Positions 43,055 through 51,502 of a DNA stretch of 64,000 nt are shown piece after piece. Every line of letters begins with the position of its first letter. Positions within the stretch are counted from its first letter, which is position 1. A program made the position numbers and the translations under genes. This stretch comes from Paenibacillus glycanilyticus. GTDB taxonomy: Bacteria > Bacillota > Bacilli > Paenibacillales > Paenibacillaceae. Where the stretch lies: the NCBI RefSeq assembly GCF_023715145.1, contig NZ_JAMBNP010000010.1, positions 62,001 to 126,000 on the forward strand, in the 5' to 3' direction. The notes below the pieces were generated by a model, which did not search any database, was not told the DNA's origin, and saw only the letters and a program-made list of their open reading frames with translations.

Positions 43055-44190
43055 GCCATACCAAAATCAAAGTGCTGCATGTCGTTGGACGCATGCATCC
43101 CGGCGGCATTGAAACGCTGCTGATGAATGTATACCGAAATATTGACCGCGATAAATACGAATTCCATTTTGCCGTACAATCGGCGGAGCCCTCCTTCTAC
43201 GATGATGAGATCCGGGAGCTTGGAGGAACGATCTTTGTTCAGCCTCCGCCGAAGAATGGCATCCGTTCCTTCCGCAAGCAGCTGATGGCCAACATGAACA
43301 AGTACGGTCCTTATGCCGCGGTGCACAGCCATGTATTCGGCTTCAGCGGCTACGTGCTGAAGCTTGCCGAGAAGATGGGCGTGCCGGTGCGGATCAGCCA
43401 CAGTCATAACACGAGCGACAGCAAATCGTCTTCGCCGATCCGCAACCTGTACCGGTCGTATATGCGAAGCCTGATCAGCCGTTACTCGACGAATATGCTT
43501 GGCTGCTCGCGGGCGGCCTGCGAGTCCCTGTTTGGCAACAGCTGCTGGAAGGACGGCCGCGTGGATGTATTTCCGAACGCGATTACGCTAGCTCCTTACG
43601 AGTCGCTGATAAGGGAGAACCGCCAGGAGCTGCGCCGCCGCTTCGGTGCAGCGGATGATGAGCTGCTGATCGGGCATATCGGCCGGTTCAGCAAGCAGAA
43701 GAATCATGCGCTGCTGCTGGACAGCTTCGCAAGCCTGGTGAAGCAGCGTCCGAAGTCCCGTCTTCTGCTCTGCGGCGACGGACCGCTGCGTCCGGAGATG
43801 GAACAGAAGGTACGGGAGCTTGGAATAGCGGGCAAAGTCAGCTTCCTGGGTCTCCGCAAGGACGTGCCGGAGCTGCTTGGCGCATTGGACGCTTTTGTAC
43901 TGCCGTCGCTCTATGAGGGACTTGGCATTGTGCTCATTGAAGCGCAAGCGGCAGGCGTGCCGTGCCTGATCTCCGAAGGCGTGCCGCGCGAAGCGGATCT
44001 GCGGATCGGGCTGATCGAGCGCCTGGCGGTGAACGATGCGCCGGAGCGCTGGGCGGAAGCGATGGCTACTCTGGCCGATCGCAAGGGCAACGGCGGCGGG
44101 GAATGGCAGGAAAGAGCGGCGGCGCTGGGCGAGCGCGGCTATGATATCCGCGTAAGCGCGGCAAGGCTGGAGCAGCTCTATGCAGGCTGA
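43051..44190 (+). CDS. GT4 glycosyltransferase (family 1 group, EpsF-like)
   Basis: A 379-residue GT-B enzyme. The N-terminal domain starts IKVLHVVGRMHPGGIETLLMNVYR, typical of EpsF-type enzymes, and the acceptor loop has SHSHNTSD. The donor domain has GHIGRFSKQKNHALLLDSF and the E-x7-E motif in PSLYEGLGIVLIEAQAAG. It adds one sugar to the lipid-linked unit on the cytosolic side. ATGA overlap with the preceding gene; the following gene begins 11 bp before its stop. Confidence 0.92.
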   Translation: MSHTKIKVLHVVGRMHPGGIETLLMNVYRNIDRDKYEFHFAVQSAEPSFYDDEIRELGGTIFVQPPPKNGIRSFRKQLMANMNKYGPYAAVHSHVFGFSGYVLKLAEKMGVPVRISHSHNTSDSKSSSPIRNLYRSYMRSLISRYSTNMLGCSRAACESLFGNSCWKDGRVDVFPNAITLAPYESLIRENRQELRRRFGAADDELLIGHIGRFSKQKNHALLLDSFASLVKQRPKSRLLLCGDGPLRPEMEQKVRELGIAGKVSFLGLRKDVPELLGALDAFVLPSLYEGLGIVLIEAQAAGVPCLISEGVPREADLRIGLIERLAVNDAPERWAEAMATLADRKGNGGGEWQERAAALGERGYDIRVSAARLEQLYAG

Positions 44191-45541
44191 CCGTTTAGTC
44201 GATACGAGAAAGATCATGCTGGTGGGCTATTCGGTCCTGCTGGTGCTGACGGCGAAGTGGGCTTTTGCCGCGGATGAAAGGCTGTCGCTTATTCTATACA
44301 GCGGGCTGCTGCTTCCGTTCTTCGTGCTGATGCGCTGGCCGAATGCGCCGGTGCTGCTGATGGCGAGCTTCACGGCTACGCTTGCGGGCAAAGCCATCTA
44401 TGCGGCAACCGTCAATCCGCTGGCCGGACCGGATGAGATTCATTACTACGAGCAGGTCACGACCTTCGAGAAGCTGTCGCAGTTTATGCCTTATGCGGTG
44501 GAGCAGATCCAGAGCGGCTGGATGAACATTTCCGCCTACCCGGTGTTTGGCTTGATGTACATGCCGTTTTACAAGTGGCTGGAGCTGGATGATCCGCTGG
44601 CGATTATTTTGTTCAACACGGTGCTGCTCATCCTGATCGTCAACAGCACGTACAAGCTGAACGAAAGCCGCTTTGCTTACGAGCTTCCTGATCCGGACAA
44701 TTCGAGGCAGCCCTTTATTATTATCTCGGTAGTCGGGTTGATGCTTAGTCCGTCGCTGATGTACATGTCCTCCCTGTTTGCCAAAGACATTACCTGCGTA
44801 TGGCTGGGACTGCTAGGGGCGTTGCTCATGGTCCGCAAGAAATGGGTGCTGTTCATCATCGTCATCCTGTATGCGACGGGGCTGAGGGATTACGCCATTA
44901 TTTATACGCTTTGCTTTTATTTCTTGTATACGCTTCGGGTCCGCACCGCGATTTGCGTCATGGTGGGGGCGGCGGGACTCTTGTTCCTGCAGATTGGACC
45001 GCTTGGCATTATCAATGCCGCGATGCTGTCGATCTTCCTGTTTCTCAGTCCGAATCCGATCAACTTCGGCAACTGGGAGCCCGAGCTGCTGCTGCGGACG
45101 CTGGAGGCGGTGTTTATGGGCTTTGTGCTCATGATCTCGGTCTATCAGGCGATTGTGTACAAGGAGACAAGGAAGTTTTACCTGATAGCGGCGGCTCTGA
45201 TTTTCACGTATGCCTGCACGTTAGTGCTTGTGGGATATGTGACCATTACGGGCCGGGAGCTGGATTACGGCGTTGGCACGATCGGGGACAACATGGTGCG
45301 CAAGAAGCTGCCCGTACTGCCGCTTCTCTATACGATTGCTGCCTATGCGCTTGTGTGGTGCCGCAAAATCTTTATTCTGAAACATCGGAAAATTCAGTCT
45401 TTGGAAGCTGGGCAAAATCGCGAGCTGAAGCAGCTAGGAGCTGCCGACGGACCGCTTGGCGGGGGAAATGCTCCTGCTTGGCATAATCAGCTTGCCGGAG
45501 GAAAGGGGGCGCAAGGACATGCGGGAACAAGAACGACGTAG
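44180..45541 (+). CDS. Polytopic membrane protein, candidate polymerase (Wzy) or GT-C enzyme
   Basis: A 453-residue protein with about 10-11 TM segments and a hydrophilic Gly-rich tail (from about 405). A loop after the third TM contains NPLAGPDEIHYYEQ, an acidic-aromatic motif in the position where GT-C enzymes keep their catalytic Asp/Glu. A large loop lies near QIQSGWMNISAYP. The cluster otherwise lacks a polymerase, so Wzy is the most useful hypothesis; a GT-C transferase is the alternative. The next gene begins inside its 3' end. Confidence 0.75.
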   Translation: MQADRLVDTRKIMLVGYSVLLVLTAKWAFAADERLSLILYSGLLLPFFVLMRWPNAPVLLMASFTATLAGKAIYAATVNPLAGPDEIHYYEQVTTFEKLSQFMPYAVEQIQSGWMNISAYPVFGLMYMPFYKWLELDDPLAIILFNTVLLILIVNSTYKLNESRFAYELPDPDNSRQPFIIISVVGLMLSPSLMYMSSLFAKDITCVWLGLLGALLMVRKKWVLFIIVILYATGLRDYAIIYTLCFYFLYTLRVRTAICVMVGAAGLLFLQIGPLGIINAAMLSIFLFLSPNPINFGNWEPELLLRTLEAVFMGFVLMISVYQAIVYKETRKFYLIAAALIFTYACTLVLVGYVTITGRELDYGVGTIGDNMVRKKLPVLPLLYTIAAYALVWCRKIFILKHRKIQSLEAGQNRELKQLGAADGPLGGGNAPAWHNQLAGGKGAQGHAGTRTT

Positions 45542-46196
45542 GGGAGTTGAATGGACGGGAGAACGATTGGAGCGCAGTACGGCCCACAAGACGAAAAAAA
45601 GAGGCCGCGACCAGTTCGGCCGGTTCCGCGGATTGCTGCGGCTGGCCGAAACGGTGCTGAAGCCGGTGCCCAGGCCGCTGCTGCAGTGGATGTGGGTGCT
45701 AAGCGACTGGCTGCCGGATCTGCCGGGCGTGGCTATGCGGTATGTCCTGCTGCGAAGGATGGCCAAGCGCTGCGGCGACAATGTCCTGATTGGACGGTCG
45801 GTAGAGCTCCGGTATCCGGAGCGGCTGGTTATTGGATCAAACGTGAGCATCCATAAGCAATGCTACATCGATGCCTACGGCGGGCTCATCATCGAGGATG
45901 AAGTATCGATCGCGCATCAGTCGTCGGTTGTCTCCTTCCAGCATACCTGGAATGATCCGTCCCTGCCGATTCGCGACAACCCCGTGCTGGGCTCGGCCAT
46001 TCGGATTGGCCGAGACGTCTGGGTCGGCTGCGGCGTCCGCATCCTTGCCGGCGTCGAGATTGGCGCCCGCGCGGTTATCGCCGCCGGCGCCGTTGTGAAC
46101 AAGCCGGTCGCCGCAGGCACGCTGGCGGCCGGCGTGCCAGCCCGCCCCGTGAAGAGCATCGGGACGGGAGCGGCTCCAGCGCCCGAAGGCGCTTAG
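45519..46196 (+). CDS. Hexapeptide-repeat acyltransferase (LbH family)
   Basis: A 225-residue protein with a basic N-terminus and a left-handed beta-helix from about residue 85 (CGDNVLIGRSVELRYPERLVIGSNVSIHKQCYIDAYGGLIIEDEVSIAHQSSVVS). The catalytic His is probably in VSIAHQ or SFQHTWND. The end has the usual VPARPVKSIG. It would O-acetylate a sugar of the polymer. ATG 45519 lies within the end of the preceding gene. The following 350 bp are repeats. Confidence 0.85.
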   Translation: MREQERRRGVEWTGERLERSTAHKTKKRGRDQFGRFRGLLRLAETVLKPVPRPLLQWMWVLSDWLPDLPGVAMRYVLLRRMAKRCGDNVLIGRSVELRYPERLVIGSNVSIHKQCYIDAYGGLIIEDEVSIAHQSSVVSFQHTWNDPSLPIRDNPVLGSAIRIGRDVWVGCGVRILAGVEIGARAVIAAGAVVNKPVAAGTLAAGVPARPVKSIGTGAAPAPEGA

Positions 46197-46220
46197 TGTA
46201 GGGGAAAGGCTTTTGGCAGA

Positions 46221-46459
46221 AGACTCAAAAGTCGGCGGAAAGCGCATGTAGAGAGTATTTAAGGTCCTTAAGGAACCTTAAGCTGCGAATGCAGCGGCTG
46301 ATGCGGGCCGTTACGGTCCCCGAGGGACCTTATGGATCGGGAAAAGACGCACAAGTCGGCGGAAAGCTTTATGTAGAGAGTATTTAAGGTCCTTAAGGGA
46401 CCTTAAGCTGCGAAAGTTGCAGCTGATTCGGGTCGTTAAGGTCCCTGAAGGTCCTTAAG
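46221..46459. repeat. Two tandem repeat units with TTAAGGTCCTTAAGG palindromes
   Basis: Unit 1 (about 46221-46342) and unit 2 (about 46343-46459) share AAGTCGGCGGAAAGC, ATGTAGAGAGTATTTAAGG, TCCTTAAGG(G/A)ACCTTAAG, CTGCGAA and a second GGTCC...GGACC hairpin. This splits the polysaccharide cluster between 46197 and 46547; no gene is seen there. Confidence 0.75.
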
Positions 46460-46547
46460 TTGTGGAAATGCTGGATGAGTAATGAGGTAGTAGGCCCGAG
46501 GGCATGAATCGCCTAACCGGGCAATGGAAACAGAAGGAGGGAACGGC

Positions 46548-47843
46548 ATGAACGTGCTTTGGGCACATGACCATACGTTTTATTTTAACGAATCGGGGAA
46601 ATTCTTCTCCGGCGGCAAGCTGCCTTATGCGGTGTGGGAGCGGTATCTGGGCGTATTCGACCAGATTACGGTTGCCTGCAGGGGGAAGAAGGCATCCTCG
46701 GATGCCGATATGGCGGGCAAGACATTGTCGAGCGGACCTAATGTTGATTTCCTTGTACTTCCGTCGCTAAGCAATCCGGTTAATAAAATGACGAAGCGGG
46801 GCTACATCGAACAGCTGCTGCAAGAGGCGATCGGCAAAGCAGACGCCGTTATTGCGCGAGTGCCAAGCGAGATTGGTGCAGAGGCTATCCGGGTAGCGCG
46901 CCAGATGGGCAAGCCTTACGCGGTTGAAGTCGTGGCCTGCGCCTGGGACGGGCTGTGGAATTACGGCAACCTGCAGGGCAAGCTGTACGCGCCATTCTCG
47001 CTGAACCAGACAAGGGCTATCGTCAAGGACGCCCCTTATGCGCTGTATGTTACCGAGAAGTTCCTTCAGCAGCGTTATCCGAACATCGGCGGCAAAACGG
47101 AGTCCTGTTCCAACGTCGAGATTCCGGAGCCGGGAGATGAGGTGCTGACGCGCAGAATGGAGCATATGCAGGCCATGAGCCCGGATTCGCCAATGACAAT
47201 TGGGCTGATCGGTTCGCTGAACGGCCGCACGAAAGGGATCGACATTGCCCTTCGCGCGATTGCCAAAGCGAAGCCGCAGCTGCCGGCCATAAAGTTCCGC
47301 GTTCTTGGCGATGGAGATCCGGCACGCTGGCAGGCTATGGCCGACAAGCTGGGTATCGGCAGCCTTGTCTCCTTCGAAGGTGTACTGCCAAGCGGCGGGG
47401 CAGTCTTCGAATGGCTGGACGGCATTGATCTCTACCTGCAGCCAAGCTATCAGGAAGGCCTGCCGCGGGCAACGATTGAAGCGATGAGCCGGGGATGCCC
47501 GGTGCTGGGATCTACGGCTGGCGGTATTCCGGAGCTGATCCATGACAGCTGCCTGCATCGTCCGGGACAGGTTGGCATTCTCGCGGAGCAGATCAAGCGC
47601 GCGGCGTTTGACCGTAGATGGCTGAAGGAGCAGGCGGAGCGTAATTTCGGCCGTTCCCGGCAGTTTACGAAGAAGCTGCTCGATGCGAAGCGGCAGGCGT
47701 TCTGGCAGTCCTTCGGCGACGCGGTGAAGCAAGGCTCCTTGAAGGAAACCGTAGCCGCAGCGGATCAGGTCCGCGCGGATAAGGTTGAGCAGAGCACGAA
47801 TTCGAGTACAAGCGAGAGCAGAGAAAGGGTGGAGGCGTTATGA
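46548..47843 (+). CDS. GT4 glycosyltransferase
   Basis: A 431-residue GT-B enzyme. The N-terminus NVLWAHDHTFYFNESGKFFSGGKLPY is of the kind seen in polysaccharide cluster GTs. The donor domain has IGLIGSLNGRTKGIDIALRAIAKA, FRVLGDGDP and LYLQPSYQEGLPRATIEAMSRGCPV with the E-x7-E signature. The tail (about 400-431) is hydrophilic and Ser-rich. AAGGAGG precedes ATG 46548. It restarts the cluster after a repeat-filled gap; its stop overlaps the epimerase start. Confidence 0.92.
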   Translation: MNVLWAHDHTFYFNESGKFFSGGKLPYAVWERYLGVFDQITVACRGKKASSDADMAGKTLSSGPNVDFLVLPSLSNPVNKMTKRGYIEQLLQEAIGKADAVIARVPSEIGAEAIRVARQMGKPYAVEVVACAWDGLWNYGNLQGKLYAPFSLNQTRAIVKDAPYALYVTEKFLQQRYPNIGGKTESCSNVEIPEPGDEVLTRRMEHMQAMSPDSPMTIGLIGSLNGRTKGIDIALRAIAKAKPQLPAIKFRVLGDGDPARWQAMADKLGIGSLVSFEGVLPSGGAVFEWLDGIDLYLQPSYQEGLPRATIEAMSRGCPVLGSTAGGIPELIHDSCLHRPGQVGILAEQIKRAAFDRRWLKEQAERNFGRSRQFTKKLLDAKRQAFWQSFGDAVKQGSLKETVAAADQVRADKVEQSTNSSTSESRERVEAL

Positions 47844-48886
47844 CAATTTTGGTGACGGGAGCAGCAGGTTTTATCGGCTTCCATTTGAGCGCGAGATTGC
47901 TGAAGGAAGGCAAACGCGTCGTAGGCCTGGATAACTTCAATGACTATTACGACGTGCAGCTGAAGCGGGACCGCTGGTCGCAGCTGGTTGCATCGCCATC
48001 CTTCAAGGGAGCCGAGCAGGATCTGGCTGACTACGAAGCATTGCTGGCGCTGATCCGGGAGGAAGGCGTTACGACGATCGTCCATCTTGCTGCGCAGGCG
48101 GGCGTGCGTTACAGCCTGACGAATCCTTTTGCCTATCTGGAGACGAACCTGCAGGGCTTCGGCCACGTACTGGAAGCTTCGCGCCAGGCGGGCATCAAGC
48201 ACCTGGTCTACGCTTCCTCGAGCTCCGTGTACGGCGCGAATGTCAGCATGCCGTTCTCGGTGAGCGACAATGTCGATCATCCGGTCAGCCTGTATGCCGC
48301 AACGAAGAAATCCAACGAGCTGATGGCGCATGCCTACAGCCACCTATATAACCTGCCGACGACGGGTCTTCGGTTCTTCACCGTATACGGTCCATGGGGC
48401 CGCCCGGATATGGCGTATTTCAGCTTCACGCAGAAAATCATGGCCGGAGAGCCGATCCAGGTGTTCAACGAAGGCAAGATGCAGCGTGATTTTACGTATA
48501 TCGATGACATTGTGGAAGGAATCTACCGCTTGCTTGACCGCGCGCCGCAGCCAAATCCTAATTGGGATCGCGCGGAGCCGGATCCGGGCACAAGCTACGC
48601 GCCTTACAAGGTGTACAACATCGGCAACAACAAGCCGGTCGAGCTTATGGCGTTTATCAATACGATCGAGGACAAGCTTGGGCAAAAGGCGGTTATGGAG
48701 TTCAAGCCGATGCAACCTGGCGATGTGACGGCAACGTTTGCGGATATCGACGGTCTGATGGCGGATGTGGATTTCCGACCGGAGACAACCATTGAGGAAG
48801 GTATCGGGCGGTTCGCCGAGTGGTACAAGTCGTACTATGGCGCCCCTGCGGGTCTGGAAACGGCGGCAAAGGCGGCGGGACAATGA
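47840..48886 (+). CDS. UDP-glucuronate 4-epimerase-like SDR
   Basis: A 348-residue extended SDR. NAD motif TGAAGFIGFHL (residues 6-16), then GLDNFNDYYDVQLKRDR, which is specific for UDP-uronate epimerases (LpsL/CapI type). Active site Ser in YASSSSVYG with Tyr152-x3-Lys156 (YAATK). TVYGPWGRPDMA binds the substrate. It would interconvert UDP-GlcA and UDP-GalA; UDP-GlcA comes from the Ugd at 53560. Four-base overlaps on both sides. Confidence 0.92.
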   Translation: MTILVTGAAGFIGFHLSARLLKEGKRVVGLDNFNDYYDVQLKRDRWSQLVASPSFKGAEQDLADYEALLALIREEGVTTIVHLAAQAGVRYSLTNPFAYLETNLQGFGHVLEASRQAGIKHLVYASSSSVYGANVSMPFSVSDNVDHPVSLYAATKKSNELMAHAYSHLYNLPTTGLRFFTVYGPWGRPDMAYFSFTQKIMAGEPIQVFNEGKMQRDFTYIDDIVEGIYRLLDRAPQPNPNWDRAEPDPGTSYAPYKVYNIGNNKPVELMAFINTIEDKLGQKAVMEFKPMQPGDVTATFADIDGLMADVDFRPETTIEEGIGRFAEWYKSYYGAPAGLETAAKAAGQ

Positions 48887-50682
48887 TTCAAAAAATAGCC
48901 CATATCTGCACCTCCGGCATCAGCCACAAAATTATGGGCGACAAGCTTCGGCTGCTTCAGCAGCAGGAGGGCGTTCAGGTAACATTCATCACTTCCCCCG
49001 AAGGTGTAGATGAGGGATTGATGAAGGAGAAGGCCTATCCGTTCGAATGGAAGCTCCTGCCGATGGCGCGTTCCATCCAGCCCGCAGCTGACTTGCGATC
49101 GATTATGGCGATGTACAAGCTATTCCGCCGCGAGCGGTACGACATCGTGCATACGCACACAGCCAAGGCGGGGCTGATCGGACGGATTGCAGCGAAGCTG
49201 GCCGGCGTTCCGGTCGTTATTCATACGAGCCACGGATTGCCTTTCTACGAGGGGCAGTCGAAGAAGACGTATTTGCTCTACAAAATGCTCGAGAGGTTTG
49301 GCGCGTTATGCTGCCATGCTCTTGCCTCGCAGAACGAGGAGGATGCCGGAGTGCTCCGGGAGCTGGCGCCTTGGCGGCCGGTCTTCGTAGAGGGCAACGG
49401 GGTAGACCTGGAGCATCTGGACCATTTGGCGGGCAGGGTTACGACAGAGCAGCTCGCGGCGCTTCGCATGAAGAACGGGATCGACCCGGAGGAAAAGGTG
49501 CTGTTCATGGCGGCGCGGTTTGAACCGGTGAAGGATCATGGCCTGCTGCTGGATGCTTTGACGGAGCTCAAGCGTGTCGGGGCGTTGAACTGGGTGACGG
49601 TTCTGGCGGGACAAGGCCCGCTGGAAGACGAGATGAAGCGCAAGTCGGAAGCGAGCGGTCTGGCGGATGATGTGCTGTTCGTCGGGCAGCAGTCCTCGAT
49701 TATCCCGTGGCTCGCAATGTCGGATGCGGTAACGCTGACTTCGGAAAAAGAGGGCATTCCTCGCTCCCTGATGGAGGCGATGGCGCTGGGCAAGCCGATT
49801 GTCGCCACCAATGTGCTTGGCACGCGGGAGCTGGTGGCGCATGCCGAAACGGGGCTGCTTGTACCCTACCGGGACTCGATGCAGCTGGGCGAATCGCTTG
49901 CGGCCATGATGAACACGCCGGAAGCTAGACGGCGCATGGGGGAAGCGGGACGCCGGCGGATCGAGGCATCGTTCACGGAAGCCCGGGTCGTCGAGCGGCT
50001 GATGCGGCTGTACCGCAGCACGAAGCTGCGTGTTAGCCGAAGCCGCGGGGTAGCGGCAAGGCTGAATGCCTTTGGCAAACGGCTGTTTGATCTGGCGGCG
50101 AGCGTGCCTGCAGCGGTATTGCTGTCGCCGGTCATGCTGATCGTTGCGGTGCTGGTGAAGCTGAAGCTGGGCTCGCCGGTCCTGTTCAAGCAGCAGCGCC
50201 CGGGCAGGTACGGCAACCCGTTCTACGTGCTGAAATTCCGCACGATGCGGGACGCGTATGACAGGTTCGGCCAGCCGCTGCCGGACGAGGCACGTCTGAC
50301 GTCCTTCGGCAAGCTGCTCCGCAAGCTGAGTCTGGACGAGCTGCCGCAATTATTTAACGTGATACGCGGAGATATGAGTCTGGTGGGGCCAAGGCCGCTG
50401 CTGATGGAGTATCTTCCGCTTTATACCGAGGAGCAGGCGCACCGTCACGATGTCCGTCCGGGCATTACGGGCTGGGCGCAGGTGAACGGACGCAACGCCG
50501 TGTCCTGGGAGGACAAGTTCAAGCTTGATCTGACGTATGTAGAGCGGCAAAGCGTATGGTTTGATTTTCGCATATTGGTACGTACTGTGGGGAAGGTGCT
50601 GAAGCGCGACGGGATTTCGAGCGCGGGTCAGGCCACCGTTCAAAAATTTACGGGATCAAGGGAAATGGGGAATGCATCATGA
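48883..50682 (+). CDS. Fusion: GT4 glycosyltransferase plus initiating sugar-phosphate transferase (PglC-like)
   Basis: A 599-residue two-domain protein. Residues 1-385 are a GT4 enzyme (KIAHICTSGISHKIM, HTHTAKAGLIGR, HTSHGLPFYEG, LTSEKEGIPRSLMEAMALG). Residues 398-595 are a monotopic bacterial sugar transferase: a hydrophobic re-entrant segment (LFDLAASVPAAVLLSPVMLIV), KQQRPGR, LKFRTM, the catalytic Asp485-Glu486 in SLDELPQLFNVIRGDM, and GPRPLL, RPGITGWAQVNGR. The transferase puts sugar-1-phosphate on undecaprenyl phosphate, and the GT4 part may add the second sugar. ATG 48883 overlaps the previous stop. Confidence 0.93.
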   Translation: MIQKIAHICTSGISHKIMGDKLRLLQQQEGVQVTFITSPEGVDEGLMKEKAYPFEWKLLPMARSIQPAADLRSIMAMYKLFRRERYDIVHTHTAKAGLIGRIAAKLAGVPVVIHTSHGLPFYEGQSKKTYLLYKMLERFGALCCHALASQNEEDAGVLRELAPWRPVFVEGNGVDLEHLDHLAGRVTTEQLAALRMKNGIDPEEKVLFMAARFEPVKDHGLLLDALTELKRVGALNWVTVLAGQGPLEDEMKRKSEASGLADDVLFVGQQSSIIPWLAMSDAVTLTSEKEGIPRSLMEAMALGKPIVATNVLGTRELVAHAETGLLVPYRDSMQLGESLAAMMNTPEARRRMGEAGRRRIEASFTEARVVERLMRLYRSTKLRVSRSRGVAARLNAFGKRLFDLAASVPAAVLLSPVMLIVAVLVKLKLGSPVLFKQQRPGRYGNPFYVLKFRTMRDAYDRFGQPLPDEARLTSFGKLLRKLSLDELPQLFNVIRGDMSLVGPRPLLMEYLPLYTEEQAHRHDVRPGITGWAQVNGRNAVSWEDKFKLDLTYVERQSVWFDFRILVRTVGKVLKRDGISSAGQATVQKFTGSREMGNAS

Positions 50683-51380
50683 TTAGCGGTCATACGGAGC
50701 AATACCGGGTAATGGAAGAGCCTGCAAGGCGCCCTCTTATCGTAGTGGGCATGGGCGGACATGGCCGGGTGCTGATGGATATCGCCCGCGTATCGAAGAC
50801 ATACCGGCTTGCGGCAGTGCTGGATGACCGCTTCTCCGGCGTCGAGCTGCGCGGCGGTCTGCCGTATGGTCCGATCGCGACGCTCAAGCATTTCCTCGCG
50901 GACGAGCCGGGCATGCACGTGGTCATCGGCATCGGCGACAACCGGACGAGAAGGGCGATTGTCGAGATGCTTAATCTGCCCGAGTCGTCTTACGCGGTGC
51001 TCGTCCATCCCGCGGCAGTTGTCGCGGAGGATGCCCGCATCGGGCTTGGCGCCGTGGTTATGCCCGGCGCGGTGATTGGGCCGGGCGCCGTTGTAGGCGC
51101 CCACGCCATCATTAACTCCGGCGCGGTCGTGGAGCATGACGCGCTGGTTGGTCCGTTCGCGCATGTATCGCCGAACGCGACCATGGCCGGTGCCGCCTCC
51201 GCCGAGGAAGGCGCGCATATCGGCAGCGGGGCGGTACTGATTCCGCGCATCCGCGTCGGCAGCTGGTCCGTGCTTGGCGCCGGCGGCGTCGCCGTCCGGG
51301 ATATCCCCGGCGGCAAGACCGCCGTTGGCGTCCCGGCGCGGGTCATACCGCCGCGACTCGGCATCGAGAAGGCGCTGTAA
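50679..51380 (+). CDS. PglD/NeuD-like sugar N- or O-acetyltransferase
   Basis: A 233-residue protein. An N-terminal Rossmann-like sugar-nucleotide domain (PLIVVGMGGHGRVLMDIA) is followed by a hexapeptide beta-helix (VVAEDARIGLGAVVMPGAVIGPGAVVGAHAIINSGAVVEHDALVG). The catalytic His is expected in VEHD, with FAHVSPNATMAG next to it. In PglD this domain acetylates the 4-amino group of UDP-sugars. An extra 17-residue hydrophilic N-terminus precedes the domain. ATG overlaps the fusion gene stop. An aminotransferase follows 120 bp later. Confidence 0.9.
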   Translation: MISGHTEQYRVMEEPARRPLIVVGMGGHGRVLMDIARVSKTYRLAAVLDDRFSGVELRGGLPYGPIATLKHFLADEPGMHVVIGIGDNRTRRAIVEMLNLPESSYAVLVHPAAVVAEDARIGLGAVVMPGAVIGPGAVVGAHAIINSGAVVEHDALVGPFAHVSPNATMAGAASAEEGAHIGSGAVLIPRIRVGSWSVLGAGGVAVRDIPGGKTAVGVPARVIPPRLGIEKAL

Positions 51381-51502
51381 GGCCGGAAAACAGCCTTACA
51401 GCTCAATAAAACCAAGCGCGCGGCGCAGCCAAAAGCGCGCCGCGGGCACCACATAGCCCGCCGTTACGGCGACGGGCAGCAAATTGAGGAGTTGATCACG
51501 AC

